Source: Actinomycetes bacterium
Lineage (GTDB): Bacteria; Actinomycetota; Actinomycetes; Actinomycetales; Microbacteriaceae
Length of the DNA stretch: 22,725 bases
Assembly: GCA_023450335.1 (NCBI GenBank)
Contig: JAEXHA010000169.1
Span: 1-22,725 of the forward strand
Direction of reading: 5' to 3'
In this document: piece by piece, positions 1 to 6,372 of the stretch
How the letters are laid out: each line of letters begins with the position of its first letter
How positions within the stretch are numbered: position 1 is the stretch's first letter
Position numbers and translations under genes: made by a program
The notes under the pieces: model-generated
Database searches by the model: none
What the model was told of the DNA's origin: nothing
What the model saw: the letters and a program-made list of their open reading frames with translations, nothing else

Positions 1-505
1 CCTCGTAGGTGAAGCGCTTGTAGGCGATGGTGCGCTCGTGCTCGGCGGGCGGCGTCACCGACAGACGGCGCGACAGCATCGAGCTGCTCATCTCTTCGAT
101 GGCCGCGAGCTGGCCCTGAAACTGCGCGAGCTCGTCCTCCCACACGGCGATGTGGCGCTGCAGGAAATCCCGCGCGGCTTCGGGCGTGGTGGTCTCGAGG
201 TAGGCGGCGCGCAGATGCGCGGGGTCACGCACGCGCTGGTAGTCCAGCGGCGCGGCCATCCATTCCTCGAACGCCGCGTTCCCGGTCGGGGTCACGTGGT
301 ACACCCGCCGGGTGCCGCGCTCGCCGCGGGCCTGCTCCTCGCCCTCGATGAGGCCCAGGGATGCCATCTTGCGCAGCTCTGGGTAGATCTGCGAATCCGG
401 CGCATGCCACACGTGCCCGACCGACTGGGCGAACTGCTTCTGCAGGTCGTATCCCGACAGGGGGCCGACGCGCAGGATCGCCAGCAGCGCGTAGCGCAGA
501 CTCAT
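1..505 (-). CDS. PadR-family transcriptional regulator (partial, C-terminus beyond window)
   Basis: The gene encodes a DNA-binding repressor of the PadR family. The visible 168 residues begin MSLRYALLAILRVGPLSGYDL and carry the family winged-helix pattern: a GYDL helix, then QIYPELRKMASLGLIEGE, then a basic wing and VYHVTPTG. A long C-terminal helical dimerisation region follows (about residues 85-168) and runs off the window. The start is fixed by an excellent ribosome site, GGAAGGAG, six bases upstream of the ATG. It is the last gene of the metF-purU-ligM unit, 80 bp after ligM, with a strong hairpin between. PadR proteins often sense phenolic acids, and Corynebacterium VanR is a PadR-type vanillate repressor, so I infer that this one controls the operon. 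The inducer is not visible in the sequence. Confidence 0.9.
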   Translation of the reverse strand, partial: MSLRYALLAILRVGPLSGYDLQKQFAQSVGHVWHAPDSQIYPELRKMASLGLIEGEEQARGERGTRRVYHVTPTGNAAFEEWMAAPLDYQRVRDPAHLRAAYLETTTPEAARDFLQRHIAVWEDELAQFQGQLAAIEEMSSSMLSRRLSVTPPAEHERTIAYKRFTYE

Positions 506-538
506 GGGGGGCTCCTTCCGCGTGACGAGCGTAGCGAG

Positions 539-573
539 ATCGAGGGGCCCGAGCAGAACCCGGACCCCTCGAT
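539..573 (-). terminator. Strong hairpin between ligM and padR
   Basis: ATCGAGGGG (539-547) pairs perfectly with CCCCTCGAT (565-573). Read on the minus strand the stem extends by four more pairs, one of them G-U, giving about 13 bp closed by a 9-nt loop. No U-run follows, which is common for actinobacterial terminators. It starts 13 bp after the ligM stop and 34 bp before the padR start. It may therefore be a partial terminator or an mRNA-stabilising element that lowers regulator expression relative to the enzymes. Confidence 0.6.
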
Positions 574-585
574 GCGGCGACGGGG

Positions 586-1992
586 TCAGGCCTTCTTGTA
601 CCCGGTGCGCCAGCCGCCCTGGTAGGTCTGGCGGGCCACCGTCGAGTACGGCACCGGCGAGACCACAACACGGACCTCGGTCTGCTCGTGCGGCTCGACC
701 GACGCCTTCGAGGTGCCGCCGTTCGGCTCACCCCAGACGACCTTCAGCTCGGTGCCCTCGGGCACGTCGGGGTTGACCGTGGCCAGCGACAGGCCGCGGC
801 GCTCGTTGGCGCTGTATCCGGTGAACATCGAGAAGCCCACGACGTTGCCATCGGCATCCACGACCGAGTCGTAGTTCGCCGAGCCGTAGTTGGCCAGCGG
901 CAGGTCGAAGAACTTGTAGTTCGGGCCGTCGACGTTCAGCGGCGAGGAGAGCACCTTGCCGAGGTCCTCGGCATCCCACGCGAGGGTGACCTTCTTGCGC
1001 TGCGTGGCCGGGTCCATCTTCTCGAGCGCGTCACGACCGATGAAGTCGTGGTCGAACTTGACGAAGTTGCCGTAGCCGAGCTCCCACGGGGTGAGGTAGT
1101 AGTCCTCGATGTTGTCCGAGACGAACGAGCCGGCGAGCGTGCCCGTGGCCTCGTAGCTGTCGACACCGAGCCACTCGCGGTAGCCGCGCTCGGCCTCACC
1201 GGAGTAGATGGCCGGCAGCGGCGAGGGGATCCAGCCCGACTCGAGCGTGTTCGACGGATAGGCGCGCGACCCGACAGGCACCAGGCCGAACTCGGCGCCC
1301 GCCTCGACGATCGCGTCACGGATCTCGTCGTGGTCGGCGTAGGGTCCCCAGATCTCCAGTCCCGGGGCTCCGGCCATGCCGTGGCGGAGGGTGCGGACGT
1401 CCTTGCCGGCGATCTTCATGGTCGCCATGTTGAAGAACCCGATCTTCTCGAGCGGGCCGCCGTTGAGCTTCTCGATGACGTCCCAGGCCTTGGGGCCCTG
1501 GATCTGGAAGCGGTAGTACTGGCGCGAGACGCCGTGGCCGTACGGGCGCGAGGGCGAACGACGGTCGACCGAGATGTCGAGGTTCGAGTAGCCGCCGGTC
1601 TCGGCGTGGTAGAGCAGCCAGTTGGATGCCGGGGCGCGGCCGACGTACACGTACTCGTCCTCAGCCTGGCGGAACAGGATGCCGTCGCCGATGACGTGGC
1701 CGCCCGCGGTGGTGGGCACGTACTGCTTGGCCTTGTTGACAGCGAAGTTGGCCACCGAGTTGATGGCGGTGTCGCTGATCAGCTTGATGGCGTCGGATCC
1801 GTTGAGGAACACGTTGTCCATGTGGTGCGACTGGTCGTAGAGCACGGCCGTGTCACGCCACGCCTTCTGCTCCTTGATCCAGTTCTGGAAGTCGGCCGGA
1901 ACGACCGGGTAGATATACGAGCCGATCTGCGAGTTGCGCAGCATCTCGACCGGGTTGGTCTGGTCGATCAGCTGCTGCAGGTTGTCAGCCAT
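586..1992 (-). CDS. ligM: THF-dependent vanillate/3-O-methylgallate O-demethylase (LigM-like, GcvT fold)
   Basis: The product transfers the O-methyl group of a methoxylated aromatic acid to tetrahydrofolate, giving the phenol (e.g. protocatechuate from vanillate) and 5-methyl-THF. The 468-residue length fits LigM of Sphingobium (about 470). Stretches I recall as shared with LigM include EMLRNSQIG near the N-terminus, AKQYVPTTAGGHVIGDGI, TLRHGMAGAPGLEIWGPY, VGSRAYPSNTLESGWIPSPL and the C-terminal VVSPVPYS. The whole reads as a GcvT/DmdA-like aminomethyltransferase fold with no signal peptide, so it is cytosolic. The ATG at 1992 has GAGAGG eight bases upstream; the longer open frame to 2124 overlaps purU and lacks a matching site. 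The gene follows purU by 34 bp. The neighbouring metF and purU supply the one-carbon side of the reaction. Vanillate as substrate is inferred; syringate or 3-O-methylgallate are also possible. Confidence 0.88.
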   Translation of the reverse strand: MADNLQQLIDQTNPVEMLRNSQIGSYIYPVVPADFQNWIKEQKAWRDTAVLYDQSHHMDNVFLNGSDAIKLISDTAINSVANFAVNKAKQYVPTTAGGHVIGDGILFRQAEDEYVYVGRAPASNWLLYHAETGGYSNLDISVDRRSPSRPYGHGVSRQYYRFQIQGPKAWDVIEKLNGGPLEKIGFFNMATMKIAGKDVRTLRHGMAGAPGLEIWGPYADHDEIRDAIVEAGAEFGLVPVGSRAYPSNTLESGWIPSPLPAIYSGEAERGYREWLGVDSYEATGTLAGSFVSDNIEDYYLTPWELGYGNFVKFDHDFIGRDALEKMDPATQRKKVTLAWDAEDLGKVLSSPLNVDGPNYKFFDLPLANYGSANYDSVVDADGNVVGFSMFTGYSANERRGLSLATVNPDVPEGTELKVVWGEPNGGTSKASVEPHEQTEVRVVVSPVPYSTVARQTYQGGWRTGYKKA

Positions 1993-2026
1993 GGGTGGAA
2001 CCTCTCTGTTCGGTTGGGGTGGGTGG

Positions 2027-2917
2027 TCAGCTGAAGACGATGGTGTGGTTGCCGTGCCGGATGACGCGGTCTTCGGCGTGCCATTGCACGGCGCGGGAGA
2101 GCACGGCGCGCTCCACGTACGCACCGCGGGCCTGGAGGTCGGCGGCGGTCATCGAGTGGTCGACGCGGGCGACGTCCTGCTCGATGATCGGTCCCTCGTC
2201 GAGGTCCTTGGTCACGTAGTGGCTGGTCGCGCCGATGAGCTTCACACCGCGCTCACGGGCCTTGCGGTAGGGCGCGGCGCCGATGAAGGCCGGAAGGAAG
2301 GAGTGGTGGATGTTGATCACGGGCACGCCCACGGCATCCAGGAAGTCCTCGCTGATGATCTGCATGTAGCGGGCCAGCACGATGAAATCGACGTTGCCCT
2401 TCAGCAGTTCGAGGATCTTCGCCTCGGCCTCGGATTTGTCGGGACCCTGCGAGGGCACATGGAAGAACGGGATGCCGAACGAGCGCACGTCCTCCGCCGT
2501 ATTGGTGTGGTTGGAGATCACCATCGGCACCGTCACGGGCAGCTCGCCCCGGCGGTGCCGCCACAGCAGCTCGAGCAGACAGTGATCACTGGTGGATGCC
2601 AGGATCGCCATCCGCTTGGGCACCGACTGATCGGTGAGCTGCCATTGCATGCCGTAGGGCGAGAGGGTCTTGTCGAGGTCGGCCTCGATCTCGGGCAGCG
2701 CCGCGGTGAGCCCCTTGCGGTGGAACACGACACGCTGGAAGAACGCGCCGCCTTCGGGGTTGTCGGAGTACTGGTCGAGCGTGACGATGTTGCCGTTGTT
2801 GCGGGTGACCAGGCCCGTGACCGCGGCGACGAGACCGGCCTGGTCGGGGCCGTGGACGATGAGGCACGCGTGGTCGCGCAGCGCCTCGGTGTGGACGGTC
2901 ACCGTGTCACCCCTCAT
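2027..2917 (-). CDS. purU: Formyltetrahydrofolate deformylase
   Basis: PurU hydrolyses 10-formyl-THF to formate and free THF in the cytosol. The 296-residue protein has an N-terminal ACT domain (about residues 15-90) and a C-terminal formyltransferase-type catalytic domain. The active-site set of the PurN/PurU fold is present: Asn202 and His204 in INIHHSFLP and Asp240 in LDEGPII, with the same 36-residue His-Asp spacing as E. coli PurN. The ATG at 2917 overlaps the metF stop as ATGA, so the two genes are probably translationally coupled. In Sphingobium the ligM region uses a formate-THF ligase (LigH) to recycle C1 units; here a deformylase sits in that position. I infer that it drains formyl-THF made from the demethylated methyl group and returns THF to LigM. 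Confidence 0.93.
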   Translation of the reverse strand: MRGDTVTVHTEALRDHACLIVHGPDQAGLVAAVTGLVTRNNGNIVTLDQYSDNPEGGAFFQRVVFHRKGLTAALPEIEADLDKTLSPYGMQWQLTDQSVPKRMAILASTSDHCLLELLWRHRRGELPVTVPMVISNHTNTAEDVRSFGIPFFHVPSQGPDKSEAEAKILELLKGNVDFIVLARYMQIISEDFLDAVGVPVINIHHSFLPAFIGAAPYRKARERGVKLIGATSHYVTKDLDEGPIIEQDVARVDHSMTAADLQARGAYVERAVLSRAVQWHAEDRVIRHGNHTIVFS

Positions 2918-3789
2918 GAGTTCGCGGCGACGTAGTCGCGCGCCCACTCGGAGGTGGCCAGCAGGCCGCCGAACGTGTAGAAGTGCAGGCTCACCGCACC
3001 CGAGGTCGGGTCTTGCGCCAGCAGCTGCGACAGGTCGCCCACGAACCGGTCGGGACCGGCGGTGCCCATGAGGTTGGTCAGGCTGAAGCCGTACTTCTTC
3101 ACGATCATCGCGTTGGCGCCCACGCCGAATCGGCGGGCGAAATTGATGAGTCGCTTGATGCCGGCCGGGCCCGGCGTGCCCACCCGGATCGGCGTGTCGA
3201 TGCCGCGGTCGCGCACGCTCTTGATCCAGGCGAGCACCGGGTCGGTGTCGAAAGCGAACTGAGTGAGGATGACGGCGTCCAGGCCCTGCTCGGCCAGCGC
3301 GGCCGACTTGTCCTCGAGGTGACGCCACAGCACGTCGTCGGCGATGTCGGGATGCCCTTCGGGGTAGCCCGCGATCGACACCTCTTTCACGCCGTACTGC
3401 TGCAGGATGCCGGTGCGGATCACGCTCAGCGAGTCGGGGTAGGGGCCCTCGGGCTCGGCCGGGTCGCCGCCGACGGCGAAGACGTGCTCGGTCGCGCCCA
3501 CCGACTGCAGCGCAGCGAGGAACTCCTCCAGCTGTGCCTGCGACCCGATGCGCCGCGCCGAGATGTGCGGCACGGGCGTGAAGCCCAAGTCCTTCACGGC
3601 CTTGGCCGCCGCCACCCGCATCTCGAGGTCCTCGTTGCCGAGGAAGGTGACGTTGATCTTCGTGCCGGCCGGGATGACCGGTGCGGCCTCTTCGAGCCCC
3701 GGCACATCCTTGCCGGTCATCTCGAGAGAGAAGCCGTCGACGAGGCGGAGAGCGGCCGCCCGATCGGGGGCGGGGGAGATGGATGCCAC
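2914..3789 (-). CDS. metF: Methylenetetrahydrofolate reductase (MetF family)
   Basis: This FAD-dependent TIM-barrel enzyme interconverts 5-methyl-THF and 5,10-methylene-THF. At 291 residues it is the normal bacterial length. Family landmarks are GGDP at 107-110, AGYPEGHP at 140-147, TQFAFD at 176-181 (the folate-binding Gln) and LHFYTFGG near the C-terminus. The first motif is SLEMTGKD, with the conserved Glu at 23, and not the usual FEFFPP type. The start is GTG at 3789 with GGAAGGGA six bases upstream. It is the first gene of the operon and overlaps purU by 4 bp. Next to ligM its role is probably oxidative, turning methyl-THF back to methylene-THF, and not methionine biosynthesis. The electron acceptor cannot be read from the sequence, and no folD is in the window. 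Confidence 0.92.
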   Translation of the reverse strand: MASISPAPDRAAALRLVDGFSLEMTGKDVPGLEEAAPVIPAGTKINVTFLGNEDLEMRVAAAKAVKDLGFTPVPHISARRIGSQAQLEEFLAALQSVGATEHVFAVGGDPAEPEGPYPDSLSVIRTGILQQYGVKEVSIAGYPEGHPDIADDVLWRHLEDKSAALAEQGLDAVILTQFAFDTDPVLAWIKSVRDRGIDTPIRVGTPGPAGIKRLINFARRFGVGANAMIVKKYGFSLTNLMGTAGPDRFVGDLSQLLAQDPTSGAVSLHFYTFGGLLATSEWARDYVAANS

Positions 3790-3831
3790 AGCGAGTCCCT
3801 TCCGGAGCGCTTCGTCGCGCCCTCCCCCGTC

Positions 3832-3860
3832 ACGTTACCTATGGAGATAGGTAATCGCAA
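3832..3860 (-). promoter_or_regulatory. Promoter of the metF-purU-ligM-padR operon with operator in the spacer
   Basis: On the minus strand there is a -35 box TTGCGA (3860-3855), exactly 17 bp of spacer and a -10 box TAACGT (3837-3832). The expected start is about 35 nt before the metF GTG. A perfect inverted repeat, TTACCTAT-N4-ATAGGTAA (3835-3854), covers the whole spacer and the first three bases of the -10 box, so bound repressor would block RNA polymerase. The recalled C. glutamicum VanR operator also has two half-sites around a 4-bp gap and a TTAGGTA-like right arm. I infer that the PadR protein of this operon binds here. Confidence 0.75.
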
Positions 3861-3875
3861 GAGGGAAATTTCTCG

Positions 3876-4256
3876 TCAGCCGAGGCCGGCCCGACGTCGG
3901 TTGAAATCGATGGTGCGCGGATCGGGTCCCTCGTGGCCGGCGGCCATCGCCTGGGAGATGCGATTGGCGGCGGCGAGCACCGGTTGCACCAGCGAGGCCG
4001 GATCGTGCCGTTGGTGGACGTAAATGGCCGTCACAGCCGCGATGACGTCCAGATCCGGACCCACCACGGGCGCCGCGACCGACCCGGTCTCGAGCGAGAT
4101 CGACTGCGGTGCGACGGTGTAGCGCCGGCGGCGGATCTCGGCCAGGTGCGCGCGCAGCCGGTCGGGGTCGGTGAGGGTGTGGGGCGTGTACCGGTGCAGC
4201 GGGGGTGCGAGGAGATCATCGCGGAACCGCGTGTGAGGACGCGGTCGTCCTGGGTT
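3876..4256 (-). pseudogene. 3' remnant of an IclR-family regulator
   Basis: Reading from about 4240 to the stop at 3876 gives a typical IclR effector-binding C-terminus: TRFRDDLLAPPLHRYTPHTL, TDPDRLRAHLAEIRRRRYTV, then VAAPVVGPDLDVIAAVTAIY and a final helix LVQPVLAAANRISQAM. The frame is closed upstream by a stop at 4257-4259, and the 3' end of the PaaK-like gene lies 46 bp further on. There is therefore no room for the helix-turn-helix domain or the first half of the effector domain. The fragment is about 126 codons, against about 250 for the family. A frameshift cannot explain the loss; a deletion that joined the remnant to the ligase gene can. It may once have regulated the ligase or the demethylase operon. 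Confidence 0.8.
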
Positions 4257-4283
4257 TCAGGAGACCTCAATGCGCGTTTCCGT

Positions 4284-4299
4284 GGCATGGAAGCATGCC
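4284..4299 (-). terminator. Small hairpin just after the PaaK-like gene
   Basis: GGCATG (4284-4289) and CATGCC (4294-4299) form a perfect 6-bp stem with a 4-nt loop, beginning 5 bp after the stop codon of the ligase gene. No U-run follows. A short terminator or 3'-end stabiliser is plausible but not certain. Confidence 0.35.
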
Positions 4300-4304
4300 G
4301 TCGG

Positions 4305-5657
4305 TCACGGGCGCGCCGCCGTGTAGACGAGCGCATTCTTGTAGTCGCTGACCGGCAGGACGCCGGGCGGGAACGGCTCGATGTCCACGCGTACCCGCAG
4401 GCGCTGACGCACCAGCTCTTCGGCGGCCTGCAGTGCCGCAGCCGCGGCATCCGGGTCGGCGTCCTCGCGCAACTCGACCTCGAGCGGCAGGGGCGCGTCG
4501 AACCGCACCTGGTCATCGGCGGCCTTGCGCACCCGCATCACGCCGGACAGGTGAGCGGTGGCCACCTCGAGCACGACATCGCGGATCGCGGTGGGGTACA
4601 CGTTCATCGCCTTGTAGATGAGCATGTCGTCGGTGCGGCCGACGCAGCGTATCGTCGGCGAGGTGCGGCCGCAGGCACAGTCCGTGCCGGTCACCTGCAG
4701 CTGATCGCGCGACCGGAACCGCACGACGGCGGACGCCTCGCGGCTGAGGGTCGTGTAGACCGCTTCCCCGGTGGCGCCCGGTTCCCAGGGCACGTGCGCA
4801 CCGGTGGCCGGATCGATCAACTCGACGAGAACGTCGGGTGCCGCGGTGAAGTGCATGCCTTGGCCGATGTGGCACTCGGCCCACAGCGCCGGCAGGACAT
4901 CACCCAGGCCCATCAGCTCGCTCACGCGCGTCGCTCCCCACGCGTCGAGGATCCCGCGGCGGATGTGCGGGACGCCCGCGCCCGGCTCGCCGCCGGCGAT
5001 GACCGTGCGCACCGCGAGCTCGTCGGCGGGGCGCCCGAGCTCCTCGGCGCAGCGCTGCGCGAAGTGCGCGGCGAACGACGCGGTGGCCACCAGGACATTC
5101 GCCTGGGTGCGTTGCAGCGCCGTGGCCATGCGGGGCAGGGTCTGGCCGCCGACCCACGCCAGGGCTCCGCCCGCGGCGCGGATGCCGTCGGCGTACGGCA
5201 GTCCGCCGGCGACGATGGCCATGCCGGTCGTGTGCGCCACGATCGCTCCCGGCGCTACACCCGCGGTGCGGTACGCATTGCCGATCGCCGACCGCCAGCG
5301 GTGGAGATCGTGGTCGGTGAGTCCGAAGAATACCGGCGTCCCGGTCGTGCCCGACGAACTGGTGATCTGGCGCAGCCGATCGGTGGACGCCAGCTGCAGG
5401 CGGCCCAACGGCCGGTCGCGCGAGAGATCGGCCTGGGCCGAGCGCAGGTCTTCCTTCGTCGTGAACGGCACCGTCGTCAGGTCGTCGAGCGCGCGGATCT
5501 CACCGACGCCCGCAAGGCGTTCACGCCAGACCTCATCGGCGCGCAGCCGATCGAGCAGCCGTCCGAAGTCGGCCACGAGGCGGTCTTCCAGTTGCGGCCA
5601 CGGCATCGTGTCGATGTCGGGCTGCCACAGCGTCAGCGCGTCCTGCGTACGGGTCAT
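4305..5657 (-). CDS. Phenylacetate-CoA ligase-like AMP-forming enzyme (PaaK family)
   Basis: The product belongs to the adenylate-forming PaaK family, which activates aryl or arylacetic acids to CoA thioesters with ATP in the cytosol. The 450 residues match PaaK in length. The ATP P-loop SSSGTTGTP is at 100-108. The middle motif ELMGLGDVLP corresponds to the family's E-YG region. The C-terminal CACGRTSP plus GRTDDMLIYKAMNVYP is the PaaK hinge and small domain. The ATG at 5657 has GAGGGAG seven bases upstream. The neighbours are a VOC protein and a PaaX-type regulator, and PaaX proteins classically respond to phenylacetyl-CoA, which supports an aryl-CoA theme. No paaABCDE epoxidase or other paa gene is present, so the true acid may not be phenylacetate. 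An F390 synthetase-like activity is a less likely alternative. Confidence 0.85.
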   Translation of the reverse strand: MTRTQDALTLWQPDIDTMPWPQLEDRLVADFGRLLDRLRADEVWRERLAGVGEIRALDDLTTVPFTTKEDLRSAQADLSRDRPLGRLQLASTDRLRQITSSSGTTGTPVFFGLTDHDLHRWRSAIGNAYRTAGVAPGAIVAHTTGMAIVAGGLPYADGIRAAGGALAWVGGQTLPRMATALQRTQANVLVATASFAAHFAQRCAEELGRPADELAVRTVIAGGEPGAGVPHIRRGILDAWGATRVSELMGLGDVLPALWAECHIGQGMHFTAAPDVLVELIDPATGAHVPWEPGATGEAVYTTLSREASAVVRFRSRDQLQVTGTDCACGRTSPTIRCVGRTDDMLIYKAMNVYPTAIRDVVLEVATAHLSGVMRVRKAADDQVRFDAPLPLEVELREDADPDAAAAALQAAEELVRQRLRVRVDIEPFPPGVLPVSDYKNALVYTAARP

Positions 5658-5943
5658 CCGCCACTCCCTCGTGTCATCGGTCCGGTCCGGACCCGACCCA
5701 CTCTGGGTGCTCGGCCGGCCGGGCGGGGGTGGGTTTACCGCCTGGCGGAAAGACCTCGGCGTCCGGCGCCCCGCGAGAGAACAACTGCCGGACGAGGATG
5801 CGGGTGATCCCCATTGTCTCGGCGCCCCATTGTTCTCTCGCCGATCGGGGCGGGAGGGTGGGGCGGGGCTGGAGCGCGGCGCGGGAGCGCGGGGGCCGGA
5901 CGGGAGCGCGGGGGCGGGGTTGGAGTGCGGGGCGTGACCCGGA
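5658..5943. repeat. 286-bp non-coding, repeat-rich gap between VOC and ligase genes
   Basis: No gene is seen here. A perfect 12-bp inverted repeat, GCGAGAGAACAA (5773-5784) and TTGTTCTCTCGC (5830-5841), is separated by 45 bp. The octamer GGCGCCCC abuts the left arm (5765-5772) and lies one base before the right arm (5821-5828). A related half-site, CATTGTCTCGG, sits at 5812-5822. Further along, the 15-mer CGGGAGCGCGGGGGC occurs at 5882-5896 and 5901-5915, flanked on each side by a weaker copy (about 19-bp period). The inverted repeat lies upstream of the ligase gene, about 115-185 bp before its start, and could be paired operator sites. A degenerate mobile-element end is an alternative. Confidence 0.5.
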
Positions 5944-6297
5944 TCAGCGCGGCAGCGGCGAGTAGAAGACCAGGCCGTTGCCCTGGTTGTCGTACGCGAC
6001 AGCGCGACGTTCGTGCGCGTCGTTGTAGGGGCCACGCGCCAGCCCGCCGCCGTTGGCGTCGACGGCCGTCGCCGCGGCATCCACATCGTCGGTCTTTATG
6101 CCCACCACGACCTGGCCCGGGATCGGATGGTCGATCGCGGTCGCCAGGGCGATCGTCAGCGTACCGCCGTCGAGCGCGGCGAAATGATCGCCGTCGCGGA
6201 ACTTCAGGGGGAAGCCGAGCGTCTCGGTGTAGAACCGGATCGACTCATCGAGGTCGTCGGTCGACAGCACGATCATCTTCACCTGGTGGCTGGTCAT
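5944..6297 (-). CDS. VOC-superfamily (glyoxalase/dioxygenase fold) protein, probably non-metal-binding
   Basis: The 117-residue protein has two beta-alpha-beta-beta-beta modules: residues 5-60, starting VKMIVLSTDDLDESIRFYTETLGFPL, and residues 63-115, ending AVAYDNQGNGLVFYSPL. The usual metal ligands are absent: the first strand has Lys-Met where His is common, and the last strand has GNGLVFY in place of the DPDGN-x-x-E motif. It therefore resembles ligand-binding or drug-binding VOC proteins more than glyoxalase I or extradiol dioxygenases. The ATG at 6297 is preceded by GAGGAGA; the open frame extends to a TTG at 6315 that would remove that site. It lies between the paaX-like and ligase genes on the same strand. 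Its function is unknown, with a role in binding an aromatic intermediate as one possibility. Confidence 0.82.
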   Translation of the reverse strand: MTSHQVKMIVLSTDDLDESIRFYTETLGFPLKFRDGDHFAALDGGTLTIALATAIDHPIPGQVVVGIKTDDVDAAATAVDANGGGLARGPYNDAHERRAVAYDNQGNGLVFYSPLPR

Positions 6298-6372
6298 CAG
6301 CGTCTCCTCACGCAACAGGTGCGCACGGCGAGCTCACGCATCCCGGCGGATGTGCGGCGGTGCGCTCGCTGA

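Noticed and set aside
688..2034. 448-codon open frame on the plus strand, antisense to ligM
   Set aside because: It is a mirror of the real gene in high-GC DNA. The product is Arg/Val/Asp-rich with no recognisable domain, and the minus-strand protein matches LigM throughout.
3933..5807. 624-codon open frame on the plus strand over the IclR remnant and ligase
   Set aside because: The product is Arg/Gly/His-rich without a family pattern. The opposite strand encodes PaaK and IclR motifs.
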